A DNA stretch of 64,000 bases from Knufia peltigerae (taxonomy: Eukaryota > Ascomycota > Eurotiomycetes > Chaetothyriales > Trichomeriaceae). A program made the position numbers and the translations under genes. The notes beneath the pieces were generated by a model. The model did not search any database and was not told where the DNA came from. It saw nothing but the letters and a program-made list of their open reading frames with translations. Each line of letters opens with the position of its first letter. The first letter of the stretch is position 1. The stretch lies in the NCBI GenBank assembly GCA_030247855.1, contig JAPDRN010000011.1, positions 124,001-188,000 on the forward strand, given 5' to 3'. This document shows, piece by piece, positions 43,538-55,738 of this stretch.

Positions 43538-46084
43538 ATGGATACCTGGGACACCAACGAAACATCGGCGGCTATGGCTCATCCTGGTACGTGTTGATTC
43601 ATTGCCCTTCTCTCCGCGTCTGAAATTGCTTGTCTCTCTTCTTGCCCTCATCACTGGACTGCATCAACGCGTCCACAGTGCTTTATTTTCTCCAGAGCCT
43701 TGAACTGCAGGACCTTCGCCCCAAATTAACATGGGTTCTCGTGCCTGAAGTCTCATTTATCATCACCTCTGCCTTATCGCATCTATTTTCTTGGATCCAT
43801 GTTGTGCTAACTGACCTGTTTTAACAGAGAACCCTCCAAACGGTGCCTTCGACACTGCCACTATGCAAGCTGCCATCGGAGAGGCCGATCCAGCCAATGG
43901 CGCTGCGCAAGGCGGACGCGTTGACGCGGAAACTATGCAACGTATGCGCGACCTCGGTTGGGTTGAGCCACAGTCTTTCGACTATGCTGCCAGTGCCCCT
44001 ACGACCGTCCTTCATGCGAACGAGCCTCAGAATGAGGAAAATGGTGGTGACATACGTTCCAAACACCAGGCTAGTACCTGGGCTCATGATGCAGCAAAAT
44101 ACGAGTGGAATGCTGAATATGGTGATGTTGGACCGCGTAATGAGAAGCTCGAGGCAGAATTGTTCCGAGCCGACTATCTCAATCGTGCTGGTGAGAAATT
44201 TGACAAGTAAGACATCTTCATGATCGGGTGCAACTGCAAAAAATTGACTTCAGTCATAGTCTCATCACCATCAAAGTCATTGTCGAATCCAAGACTCGAG
44301 TTGAGCCTATACAAGACGTAAGTGCCTCCGAGAGCTTGATGTCCTCCCAGTCTGACCAGTCTTTCAGTTCAAGAGCGCAGGATTGCACCCTGTCATGTTG
44401 CAAAATGTTGAACTTTGTGGCTACGAGTTCGCTACCCCCATCCAAGCATACGCCATTCCTGCTGTCACCACTGGTCATGACATGATTGGTGTTGCCCAAA
44501 CTGGTACGTCCACCATTTTCGAAACGCTTTACGCCATATTGACTCTGTTCTAGGTTCTGGCAAGACCGCTGCATTCTTGATCCCTTGCATTTCGCAACTC
44601 ATGGGCAAGGTCAAGAAGTTGGCTGCTCCTCGTCCCAATCTGGCGGTCGGCTTCGACCCAGCTCGTGATCGCGTTCGCGCTGAGCCCTTGATTCTTGTCG
44701 TGGCGCCAACTCGTGAGCTATGCTGTCAGATCTTTGACGAAGCTCGCCGTCTCTGCTATCGTTCCATGATGCGACCATGCGTTGCTTATGGTGGTGCTCC
44801 TATTCGTGATCAAGTGTCTCAATTGGCCCGTGGTTGCGACATTCTGATTGCGACTCCTGGCCGATTGCTTGATTTCATGAGCCGTCCCGACATTCTTTCG
44901 CTATCTCGCGTTCGGTACACCATCATTGACGAAGCTGACGAGATGCTTCACTCCGACTGGGAGGAGGACATGGCAAAAATCATGGGTGGTGGTGGTAGGT
45001 GCAGCCTGTACTGACGATGTTGCAATTCATTAACCATTGTTCCAGATGCCAATGAGGATGGCGACCATCGCTATCTCTTGTTCTCGGCGACCTTTCCCAA
45101 GCGTATGCAGAGATTGGCGGCAAAGTTTTTGGAAACCGACCATGTTCATGTCAGCATCGGCCGTACTGGTTCTACCCATGTCAATGTGAAGCAACAGGTA
45201 CGTTGGGCTCGGCAGGCGTTCTGACAAACTTTGCTTACTCTTTTCAGGTCTTGTGGGCAGACCAGGACAAGAAGATGAAAGCTCTCTACGACTTGCTCAT
45301 CTCCATGCCTCCTTCGCGCACCCTTGTTTTTGTTCGATTCAAGAAGACTGCCGACTTCGTCGATGATTACCTCTTCAACCTCGGATTGCCATCAACCTCG
45401 ATTCATTCAGATCGTACTCAGATTGAACGAGAAGACGCCATGTGAGTATACCAGCCTTCCTTGTGAGCAGATGCTGATCATATTAGTCGTTCGTTCAAGG
45501 CCGGACAGTCTCCAATTCTCGTCGCTACCGGTGTTTCAGGTCGAGGTCTAGACATTCGGTATGTGTGGGCAATGCTTTTGGGAAAGTGTGCAACTAACGT
45601 CTTGGGTTAAAGCAACGTCATGCATGTCATCAACTTCGACTTGCCAGCTGCCGAGCATGATGGTCAGAACGAATACATCCATCGTATTGGTAAGAAGGCT
45701 GCTATTCAAGATAAACATTAGCTGACAAGACATGTAGGTCGCACTGCTCGTATCGGAAATGAAGGCCTTGCTACTTCATTCTACAACGAAAAGGACGAGC
45801 CAATGGGCGAGTTCCTTGCGAAGATCCTCATGGAAACAAACCAAGAAGTCCCCGACTTTCTCCATCACTTCAAGCCAGAAGATGGTGTACTCAACTTCGA
45901 CGAAGAAGAAGAAGAGGACGACCTAGACTTGGTGGCAACCAACGATGGTTCAGGCGGAGCTGCTTGGGGTTCTGGTGGTGATGTTGCAAGCGCTCCTGCA
46001 GGAGATGCAACTGCTGCCACTGCTGGTGATAGCTGGGGCTCGGGCGGTGACAATGGTGCTGCTGCCAAACTCGATGCTTGGTGA
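43538..46084 (+). CDS. DED1/Vasa-like DEAD-box RNA helicase
   Basis: An ATP-dependent RNA helicase of the DED1/DDX3/Vasa branch. Ten exons join in phase: 43538-43586, 43828-44206, 44254-44317, 44368-44503, 44554-44994, 45046-45197, 45248-45441, 45487-45558, 45613-45689 and 45738-46084 (636 residues). All core motifs are present: Q motif with FATPIQAYAIPAV, motif I AQTGSGKTAAF (across intron 4), PTRELCCQI, TPGRLLDF, DEAD, FSATFP and ATGVSGRGLDI. Motif VI reads HRIGRTARIG, whereas Ded1 proteins usually have HRIGRTGR. The N-terminus lacks the RGG/Arg-rich region of Ded1 and instead carries an acidic segment with WAHDAAKYEWNAEYGDVGPR. The tail has SWGSGG-type Gly/Ala repeats ending in LDAW. This suggests a Vasa-like paralogue rather than Ded1 itself. 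Intron 1 (241 nt) is unusually long here, and intron 8 ends in AAG. Confidence 0.9.
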
Positions 46085-48165
46085 GCTGTCATCAATTGGT
46101 TGATGAAGGATCACCAGCTGTTCAAAGCCATCGACCAAGCAGTGCCATTAGTCGCCACATAGTGCTTCATGCAGACTTGTGTTGCCTTGATACACCTTCT
46201 GCTCACTGGGCACATGATTTTGGGGAGAGATTAGATTTCGTTTATGCACACAACTGCCAACAGAGGACGGCGGACGGGGATGACTTGGCTTGCAGCTTTT
46301 TGCTCATCCTCCAAGCCTGAGAGCCTCGATCAGGCATCTTGATTTTTGTCTTATCACAAGGTATCTTGCCTCACCACAGTTCAACTCTTGAATTGGCATA
46401 GGCAAGAACCCCACCAGCTAGAAAATGCAAAAAATTTGCACAAAATATTGTCCTTCATCTTCATAAAGCTATATCTTGTACGCGTTCACACTTTGCTGAC
46501 CATGGCTGGAATTTGCAGGCATCCGCCGCTGACAGGGTCGGTGTGCACGGTCTAAACGCAAGCTGGTATACTGTTGCGACGATTGGACAATGATCACCTA
46601 GAAGCCGAGGCCAATGATGCCCTGGTCGAAAAAAATCTGCATTCTCCGACGCCCAACTCGTATCCGTACAAGAACCCATCTCAGCACTCCGTTTCGAGGT
46701 CTCGTGATAAGCACCACATCTACTAGCCCAGGTATATTATAGGTCCAACACGCGACGAGGCGAAGCTGAGAGTCGCTTGGAGGGTACCATTTACCGGGGT
46801 ATGACGACTAGAGACCGGCAAACTGAGGCCTGTTTGGGTTATTCGATGCAGAATGGTTGCTCTGGGCCTTCGACCATCCCAAGCCGGCATCGAGGCTAGT
46901 AGGTACGTTGTCATGGCAAGATAACGAAGGCAAAAGGTTAGTCAATAATGGGTGATGGTCTTATCTCGAGGCTGACGAGGATGTAGATGTGCTCTACGGA
47001 GGTACTGGAGGGAATACTGTAGGTAACGAGACTGGGCCACCTCGTGGCAGACCCGCCTGCAAGGAAAATTGATCCTGGCGTCATTGCTAATAGTCTCCTT
47101 GGTTGCAACCTGCAGCCTGCAATTTTTTTCACCTCGACTTGAGAAAAAATCATCCATTAAAGAAGCAAAGGAGAAGATCTACTGGCCTCAACTGGCCTCG
47201 GTAGGATTGGGCGGGTGCATCGGGTGTTCTCAGAGGATCTTACTCCGTACCTCGTACTCGTACACTCTGCCCCGAGACAGAAGAGTGAGGCGGGAGAAAG
47301 ATTGACTGCCCACTATTTACCAGGACAAGCTTTGGCAAAGGCGGCGATACCTGAAGCTTGGAGAGGCTTGGAAGGGCTTAGGGCAGGTGGATTGAAGGAC
47401 TCAGGCGCCTCTTACAGCTCGTACTTCCAGCCTGGTGCGCCGCACTAGAGGGACAGTAGCCTCTACGGGTACCAAACATGGAGAAAAGGAAATGCTTGTA
47501 CTTGTAGGTGCCCCAGGCTTCTACTGGATTATTCTCTCCCTCAATAATCTCACCCGCTAACGCCAGCCACAGGCCCCTCGTATCCATCGTTGCACCAACT
47601 TCCCTCGACCGTCGCCCATATCGTTGATCCATCACTGGTTACATCCCTCGCTTTCATCGCGTGCTGGCCAATGCTTGTCCCTACTAGGCCTTCGTGCCCC
47701 TCTCCTCCATCGGCCCACGCCACGCTCGTCGACATCATGGCTGCCGTCCGACTCCGCAGCTGCAGTCCTACCTTGCTGGGAGTTGCCGCCAGAAAGCTCA
47801 GATCCATGCCAACTTACAATCGAGGAAAAAGGTACTCCGTAAGGCGAATGCGATGGCTTTAGGTTAGGCAAATCTCTGTCGCAAATCCCTACATCTATTC
47901 TGAATTTCTCGCGTTCTTCTCTTCCTTCCCAATCTCAGCTTTGTACTCCGTATATATCCCAGGCAACCGCACGAATTTTTGAACAGGCCCTTCCCCGCCT
48001 TCCATTCCTCCTACTACCGATTGGCTTCACATGCCGCTTCACGAACAAGACGGAGCGCAGTCTTTCTATTTTCCCTGTGTCAAACGGGTGGTTCGATATC
48101 GCAAGTGGCGTTGAACATCTGTTCTCCCTTCTGCCAGTTATACTACGCAAGAACACCAACAAACT
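46085..48165. other. Intergenic with three TACTCCGTA copies
   Basis: A 2.1-kb spacer between two plus-strand genes. It contains TACTCCGTA at 47241-47249, 47833-47841 and 47944-47952, the densest cluster in the window, the last two about 220-330 bp before the permease start. Overlapping frames of 60-90 codons on both strands (47200-47870) show no recognisable product. Confidence 0.55.
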
Positions 48166-49943
48166 ATGGCCATGAACGTGGACACTACTACCGCTCCGCT
48201 CAATGAGAGCGATCTCCGCAGACACAGCGTGGGAATGGTAGAGATTCAAGATTCTCATGGAAGAAGGACAGTCCAATTGGATGAGCTCAGTGCTGCCGAT
48301 CGCGCGCTGGCGGAACAATTTGGATACAAACCAGTGCGTCGACACAAAGTGTAGAGCGTTGATTATTCTCGCATCTAACAACTTTACAGGTCTTCAAACG
48401 TGAATTTGGTTATCTCTCGACCTTCTCCTTCGCTGTAAGTATTTCAGGCCTGTTTGCGACCACTGCGACCACCTTCGTCTATCCGCTCGAAGCTGGGGGT
48501 TCGGCCTCCGCAGTCTGGTGCTGGTTGATCTCAGGTGCCGGTTGCATGTGCATTGCGTGCTCCGTTGCCGAACTGGTGTCTGCCTATCCAACATGCGGTG
48601 GCTTGTACTACACCGTCTCACGACTGGCGCCAACCGAATGGGTACCATCCATCTCCTGGATCACTGGCTGGATTAATTTACTCGGACAAGTCGCTGGAAT
48701 AGCCTCGTCTGAGTATGGCTCCGCCCAACTGCTCCTCGCTGCTGTCTCGATCGGTCGTGATTTCAACTGGCTCCCCACCACTGGCCAGACTGTTGGTGTA
48801 ATGGCCGCACTGACTGTTCTCTGTGGCCTTGTCAACTCCCTGTCGACCTACTGGATGGAGAAGATGACCAAGACCTATGTCATTTTCCACTTTGCCATTC
48901 TCATCTCTTGCGCCGTTGCTCTTCTGGCCAAAACCGAGGACAAGCACGATGCCCACTACGTATTTACCCACGTCGAAGGGAACGCGGGTTGGTTTCCAGT
49001 AGGGTGGTCATTCTTGTTCGGCTTCTTGTCAGTATCGTGGACCATGACTGATTACGATGCTACCGCGCACATTACTGAAGAGTAGGTTCTGTAGCCCAAA
49101 TGCGACCAAAAATAGCTGACCCGGTCTAGAATTGCACAACCTGAGATCAAGGCGCCTTGGGCCATCTCGATGGCCATGGCTTGCACGTACGTCCTCGGCT
49201 GGCTGTTCAACATTGTGCTGTGCTTCTGTATGGGCGATCCCACCGAGATCCTCGCCTCCCCGATTACCCAGCCCGTTGCCCAGATCTTCTACAACTCCCT
49301 CGGCAAAGGAGCCGGCATCTTCTTCACAGTCTGCGCGTTCATCATCTTGCAGTTTGTCTGCTTTACCGCGACACAAGCCCTGGCACGGACCGTGTTCGCC
49401 TTTTCCCGCGATAAGCTGATTCCCTTGTCTTGGGTTTGGACCAAGATCAATCCCATCACGCAGACACCATTGTACGCGGTGTGGATCAGTATCTTCTGTT
49501 GCATCGCCATCAACTTGATCGCGTTGGGATCTTACATTGCCATTTCAGGTGTGTTCAACGTGTGTGCGATTGCGCTGGATTGGTCATATGTCATTCCAAT
49601 CGTCTGCAAACTTGCATTTGGCAAATTCCAGCCTGGGCCCTGGCATATGGGCAAATTCTCGAAGTTTGTCAATGCTTGGGCTTGTATTTGGACTTTCTTC
49701 GTCACCATCATCTTCATCCTTCCCACCATTCGACCCGTCACGCCTGACAACATGAACTACGCCATTGTCTTCTTGGGCTTTATCTTGCTCTGCGCCGCGG
49801 TATTCTGGTACCTTGGTGGCAAGCGATACTACACCGGACCTTTGATCGAGGCTGAAATCCAACAAGAAGAAATTGGGTCACCTTCTCTATCTGAAAACGA
49901 AAAGAAAGAAACAGACAGTCGGGGCCCTGATGTTGTTGCATAA
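48166..49943 (+). CDS. APC-superfamily GABA/choline-type permease
   Basis: A 12-TM amino-acid/choline permease of the fungal Uga4/Hnm1 group (ACT family), at plasma or vacuolar membrane. Three exons join in phase: 48166-48333, 48390-49081 and 49130-49943 (557 residues). A hydrophilic N-terminal tail precedes FKREFGYLSTFSFAVSISGL. A GTAAGT inside this TM1 segment (at Ala-Val-Ser) is coding and is not spliced. ACT-family motifs include SAYPTCGGLYYTVSRLAP, FGFLSVSWTMTDYDATAHITEE-IAQPE (junction at intron 2), CFTATQALARTVFAFSRDK and LIPLSWVWTKINPITQTPLY. TM segments are evenly spaced to residue 520, and an acidic cytosolic tail follows. The substrate (GABA, choline, ethanolamine or other) cannot be fixed. 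Confidence 0.9.
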
Positions 49944-51244
49944 CTGATATGTCTCTGCCATTTAAGCTGGACGCGAAAGTTATTTGCAGGGAGCAAATCA
50001 CATTTCGCCGAGGAAGCATATTTTTGGGTGGGAAAATATTACACGAATTTTTGCCCATGTTGTTAATCTTTACGAAATTCACAGGACCGTTGGATGTTAA
50101 GGTATACGGCCTACGTGGACTCGTCTTGGGCTATGGTCTCACTCCACTGTACGCCGTACGTATGTAACTTTTGGTTTAATGGACGCAGCTTCTATATTCA
50201 CTATAATGACCTCGATGTCAACTCACATCTGCTCGGCACGTTTCACAATCAAACGATCACAGGCATGACCGATTTTGGCGTGGCAAAAGGCAAAGTGATC
50301 TTGAAGTTGCTGCCTCGACTTTGTTTCAATCTGCTGTTTCGTTTGGCTTGTTGCTACCGGCGGTGAAGGCGCCTTTTTCACAGCATCGGCGACTGCACTG
50401 GTGGTTCATCAATGATTGCAATCGAAAGTTCATTCTGAATCATTTGTTACCACGCTCCCTGATGTATTAATCTTGGCCAGGTGCAACTTACTGTATCACG
50501 TACCGAACAGAGCAAGACATGGGTCACAGCAGCACCTGATCTGCTGACTGTGACCGCTGGTTCGAGTGTGAAGTCTCGGGGTTTTTTTCTTCGCCTGGCA
50601 TCATCGGCACTGCTTCTGGCAAACGTCCAGCACTCGTTCTCGCACCGAGGTAAGCCATCAGCCGGCCCCATTGTTAGTTGCCAATGATGATTCAAGTCCA
50701 AGACAATGTTGTGTCCGACTCGACCGTGCCACTCACTGCGTTTATCACGGCACTTGGTAATTCCTGAGGACTAAGATCAGCGCTTGCAATACCATGAAAA
50801 ACTACAAAAAAACCCAGTCCCCCCTTGCTCGAGTCTTCTTCCATCGATTCTTCCTGTTCCTTTTTGCCTACTTGATTGAGAGTGTATACTGTCCTTTGCT
50901 TATCTAGGGTCGAAGAAGCTTGTGTTTTATATATGTATATTACCTCCTTTCGAATCTGCACGTTCCTCCTCTCTGACCATACGTCCTGGCTCACCTCAAG
51001 AGATCCTCTTAATAAGGATGGATGCTCTCAGATCTGTAAGAGTCAACGAACACAGAAATCCGCCTTCAAACCTCAGCAGGAGACATCTTTTGAGCATTAC
51101 GATCTTCATCTCCGGCACTACTCGGCTCCGAAAGAATACCCATGTCCATTGCCAGTTATGTCTGGCATAGTCTGACATGTTATCTACTTGAAGTCAACTT
51201 CATGGCATCCGATACTTTAGCACAAGCTTTGGCCAGAGCGCCTT

Positions 51245-51903
51245 CTACGTTGTTCTCCAACGCACCACCTTCTGGCGGAAGCAGATGAGGACAAAGATGA
51301 CCGTCAACAGCCTGTTGACAACGGTGGAAGCTCTTCTGCGACAATCGGCAAGGCGGCGATTCGAGACATTCTCACGGAACAGCTGGAATGGATTGCGAGA
51401 TACCATACACTCACACATCAGGGCAAATGGCGGAGCATAGTCTCCAAGATGCTGACAGAGTACGATGTCGACCAGTGACGTGAGGTCCAGGCAGACAGCG
51501 AAGAAGGGTGGAAACACTATAAAGACAATCTCCGTGTCGCCATCAATCAGATCTGTGAACAGCACAGAGAAGGCGGGGATATTGTGCGGCGCGTTGGAGC
51601 ATTTACAGCGTGTCAGCCTTCAGCTCGGATACGTGGCCAATGGTCTCAAATCAGGAATATTACCGCCCCTCGTCTAGAGACCGATCGACTTTACACCATA
51701 TCAAAGCCCGGCGATGCCACCACCAAAGGCCGGGGAGGAGGACCGGGGGTTCCGATAAGCTCAACGAATTACCCAGCAACATGAAAACAATCTCCGAGCA
51801 ACTCAATACCCTTAACAGGGAGATGATAAAGGTTAAGCAGTCCCAAGATTTAATGAATTTAAAGCTTTCAAAAAAGTTGGATACTTTTGGGTCAGCGCGA
51901 TGA
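51245..51903 (+). pseudogene. Coding relic with stop and frameshift, coiled-coil end
   Basis: One frame (through 51314) reads as coherent protein from about 51290 to 51781. It includes DILTEQLEWIARYHTLTHQG, then a TGA at 51476-51478, then REVQADSEEGWKHYKDNLRV and QICEQHREGGDIVRRVGAF. Near 51740-51780 the coding signal moves to the next frame, which carries a heptad-like segment (KTISEQLNTLNREMIKVKQS) up to the stop at 51901-51903. In the TGA context a Trp would fit, so a single base change may have broken it. I do not recognise the family. The charged, helical composition suggests a soluble protein. It may belong to the same former gene as the relic at 52118-52843, which is in the same phase. 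Confidence 0.45.
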
Positions 51904-52117
51904 GACACCTCCAGAGGGACCGGTCAGTCGATGCCATAACGTGCGAATGACTGATGAACGAGAACCAATGGTATTATGATCGACAAGAGATTTGGAGGCC
52001 AGAATGGGAACACTTCGGGAGCTCTACTCCTTCTTCTGGCGGTACTGCTCTTCAGCGTCGGTACCCAAGGATGAATCCTGAACCTTCCGAATGGACAGGA
52101 CATCCTGAACCAGGGAT

Positions 52118-52843
52118 AGCAAGGAACGCCTTGTGTACGCAACCAAATCCCAAGTGGCGGCAATAGGAGGATTCTTATACTGTCATTTCAAGAAGCCCAC
52201 AACATTGTCGGCTGCACAACACTCGACTATCAGAGACGTCTTCATCGAGATCGAAAAAGTCCTAGAGTCGACGACCGCCTAAAATGTGGCCATACAGCGA
52301 CAGCGTACTGACTTTTCCTGGAGTATAAGGCCAGATGATCGCTTCTATCAGGCTTATATCAAGAAAGCGATTGTTTCAGTGAGGAAAGTTACACATTTCT
52401 CAATCGTAACGGTCGGTTTTGTCTATACTCGCTAACGCCTAGGTATTTAGGAAGCTGGACTGAGGGCATACTGGCTCCACGACCCGAGAAAGTCAGCCAC
52501 CTGGCTCCTCTCCCAAGACTTTGACGTTGTGGTGGTGCGAACAGCAAATGTTGCCGTCTTCCCACGTTAGACCAACCTCTTCATGATCCTCGACGAAGAC
52601 GGTGTCAAACCCCAAGCTCAAAATGAGCCCATTCCTTCTGATTTCATCCATCCAATCGACAAAGACTTTTACGTTCAGTGCTCGAGAGTGTGCCAGCACA
52701 GGCATATGAATGATAGTAATGTCATTCAATCAGCCAATGGCCCCATCGTTCACACTAACACGATCGACGACCACGATGAACAATGGCACAGCGAACTATA
52801 CACGCGAATCGAGTCCAACGTTATCGACTTGTACCGACGATAA
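52118..52843 (+). pseudogene. Coding relic with two in-frame stops and a possible intron
   Basis: One frame runs from 52118 to the stop at 52841-52843, interrupted by TAA at 52280-52282 and TAG at 52568-52570. Other stops fall inside a plausible 45-nt intron (52406-52450) that has a GTAACG donor, a gctaac branch site and a TTTAG acceptor. Readable segments include SQVAAIGGFLYCHFKKP, STIRDVFIEIEKVLESTTA, DDRFYQAYIKKAIVSVRKVT, SATWLLSQDFDVVVVRTANV and DFIHPIDKDFYVQC. These look like real protein and not random translation. The family is not recognised. TAA from CAA and TAG from TGG would be compatible with RIP-type mutation, but two stops are too few to argue it. Confidence 0.4.
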
Positions 52844-55256
52844 TGTCCAGAAGGACAGAAGAAAGCTGGCCCAAAAGATAACGTTGTCGTTTTTCGTCAG
52901 ACTACGTACAAGATATTGTCAACGCCACGTGTACATCCAGACGTTCAAGAATGTCGGCTGGGAGGGAATAACGACAGTTCCGTAATCGGTGAGCATAATC
53001 AAAAGTTTCGCTCCCGATTGGAATCGCGGAGAGAATGTCCTTGGACAGGTAGGTGCATGTTGTTCGCTTCTTAACGCGTACAACCAAGATCTAGTCAATA
53101 TTACAGAGACTCGAGACTTGCAACGCCAGGAGCGAGAAAGCTCTAGGCTTCTTCAAGTATTTATATATAACACCATATGGCATCGCAACATCCGATGGGG
53201 AAAATCGATGTCGCCATTTTGGAACACCTTGGATTGTGATGTCACATGTGGTATCGCGCTGAGCAGTTACTAGACGGTCGTTACCAAAAGTGTCAGCGAG
53301 AATATTCCATCAACACAACAATGGTACCTGGTCTACCTCTTGAAACTACTGAGTATTGATTACCTGACGACGTATGGCTGGACACATCGATCTCCCTTGA
53401 GTGTTATGATTTGGTTTCGAGGATGATCTTCGGGCGGCAGTGTCCGAACTGGTGGGACCCAGGTTGAAGGATCGCTTTCGATGGTCTGATGATAGTCTCA
53501 CACTCAAGACCACGCTGATGCCAATGGTTCATCCCCTATGGAGCCGCAGCAGCTGGATGAGGTTAAGACCCCGAAATCGACTCTCGTTGAAAGTCAAGAA
53601 GCAGAAAGACGGCGCCGCTGAAAAGCACAGAGATAACAACAGCGCTATTAACAACTACAGAGATCCTTCGTTCTACAAGCAGGGAGCTAAAACATCGAGA
53701 TATCGAAAGATAACGGCCCAATGTTTTATGCGTGTATAAAAAAAACGCTAGGATCTCTCTAGGCCACAATGTTGGGTGTTTCAATTCAACACCCAGATGG
53801 CAAGATTTTCTGTCTTTGTTGCGAATCCCAGTGGCTGTCCCTCTATTTGCAAGATTTGTAACGACTTCAATATCAGACTACATCTTTTGGGGTTCCTGTT
53901 TGGGGTCTATCTGAGGAGGAGGAGATGATGAATCGTCCCCATTGCTCCGACCCAGGCTGATAAGGACGCGTTATGGCAATCATTCTATACGAGACCACGA
54001 CTATGTTCAATGGGCATTCACTGGTAGTGAGAGGCTCAAGTTGATCATACTCACTGATATTGTGTCGATTTGTGATTCCGAGACGAGTTGTTCATGGCCA
54101 AGAGTGCACTATTTCGGTACAAATATGCTGAAGTTCGCCTGGTCCTGTTTTCGTCGGAAGCATACTTCAGTCGTTACAATTGTGGGAAGAGCTTAAAACA
54201 ACTCATGAAACCTTTCCTTTCAAGACGAATTGCTTCTGCAGCATTGTGTTTCGGCTGTGGTGGGAAGTGGTATCATAGTCCAGACCACATGGGGTTGTTG
54301 TTGCGGTAAGTTTATGGTTGCTGAACTGGGAAGCTCACTGTTGGAAGGACTTTGACATCATTGCAAAAGATCATTCCTCCTATCTAGAGCTCTACGAACT
54401 CTTACACTTCTGAAATGGTGTCGCAAGCACCCCCTCCCCCGGATACCCACGGAAACCCACTCGCCGACATACTTGGTAAAGGAGTGGATATGGTAATGTC
54501 CTCAAGACACTCACATTCGTGAGAATTTCGAAGAGGTGTTGGACAATGACAACGATATTGCAAACATAATCTGAGTAGTCTTTCGGCTCAGAGGAGAATG
54601 GCAAAATGCCACAACTCCCGCGGTGGAAGAGAAAAAGACTGCCGTGTTAGAGGATGCCATCGCCGCGCAAGGCAGGTCTTATGAATTCTGTCGGGACCAC
54701 AGCATCTTCTGCACCAGCTCATGGCTCGGTGTGACTGTTACGAGATCATTTCGAGGGCTATGGTGCTTACTTTTCTTCGGAGCTGATGAACCAAGGTGAA
54801 AAAGAACTAACACTATTTCTTGTTTATCTATATTTAGTGGTACGTGGACGCGTTATTTTGAGAAGCGAAAACGCAAGTGGACTGTCATCAAATGAGGCTA
54901 CCAGGGTATTACCGATACAGAATACTGGATACCAACATATGGTACAATTCTTGTATAACATGCTTCGAAGCTACGGGATACTACCATCCTTTTGCCAACA
55001 AGATAATAACCCCGATAGATGTCGACTGAAATACGATACCCAAGCACCGTCTACTCACCGGCTATCAGTTGCCTCCTGATGTCCAGTCAGGATATTTGGA
55101 ACCTGCAGAATTCAGCCATCCAAGCATCCAACGAGCACACATAAAGTCTCAAGGACATTCATTGCGATATTCATTTTCCAGAAATTGAGGTGTTTTCTTG
55201 ATCCTATCAACCGGGTGGTTGAGAACCTGGCAATCGAAGATAATTGATCATGATAG

Positions 55257-55738
55257 CGGACAACGAACGTCGATGAAATACTCGCACGCGAAGGGCGTGG
55301 TCGGGCCTCGATCAACTGCTCGCGTTGCTCTGCCAACAAGCGTGGTGGTGCGACTGGCTGCGTGCCGGTGCGTTACCCCTATGGCCCGCATGCGTCTCTC
55401 TGCTAACACTGCTCCAGGTTCCTCCTTCTTTGGAGGCTGAAGCTGCTTCCTTGGTGCGTCTGCAGCGCCGCCACCTCGCAGGTGGCACGCATGCTCCCCC
55501 CCTCGCCGACGTTGTCGCCGCCGCCGACGAGCTGGTTGACAACCTGCGGCTCGCACCCACCAATGTGGCGCGTGCGTCTGCTGGTCCTTTGCCTGTTGGT
55601 GGTCGTGCTCGGCGCGCTCCGCGTGCTGCCCATCTACTCAATGCTCCAGCCTATGGTGGTACCCCCCGGGCAGTCACTCTTAGGAGCAGAAACCTTTCAA
55701 AACACATGATAACATTTCCTCAGCTGTTAACACCGTGA
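55257..55738 (+). other. GC-rich spliced coding fragment with CxxC...CVPVP motif
   Basis: A GC-rich island inside the AT-richer block. A frame opening after TAG (55254-55256) and running to 55367 encodes DEILAREGRGRASINCSRCS, then KRGGATGCVP. A 50-nt intron fits at 55368-55417: GTGCGT donor, tgctaac branch site (55401-55407) and CTCCAG acceptor. It joins in phase to 55418-55738, which encodes VPPSLEAEAASLVRLQRRH, then LADVVAAADELVDNLRLAPT and an Arg/Ala/Pro-rich tail, 107 codons to a TGA. The join creates C-x2-C...C-V-P-V-P followed by a helix, the layout of short Cys-motif domains I have seen in uncharacterised fungal and retroelement-associated proteins. No ATG in frame is found, so the start is missing or lies beyond another intron. 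Expression is unknown. Confidence 0.45.

Noticed and set aside
48430..48450. An extra intron in the permease at GTAAGT near 48435
   Set aside because: The next usable acceptor would leave an intron of about 12 nt, and reading through gives the conserved FSFAVSISGL segment.
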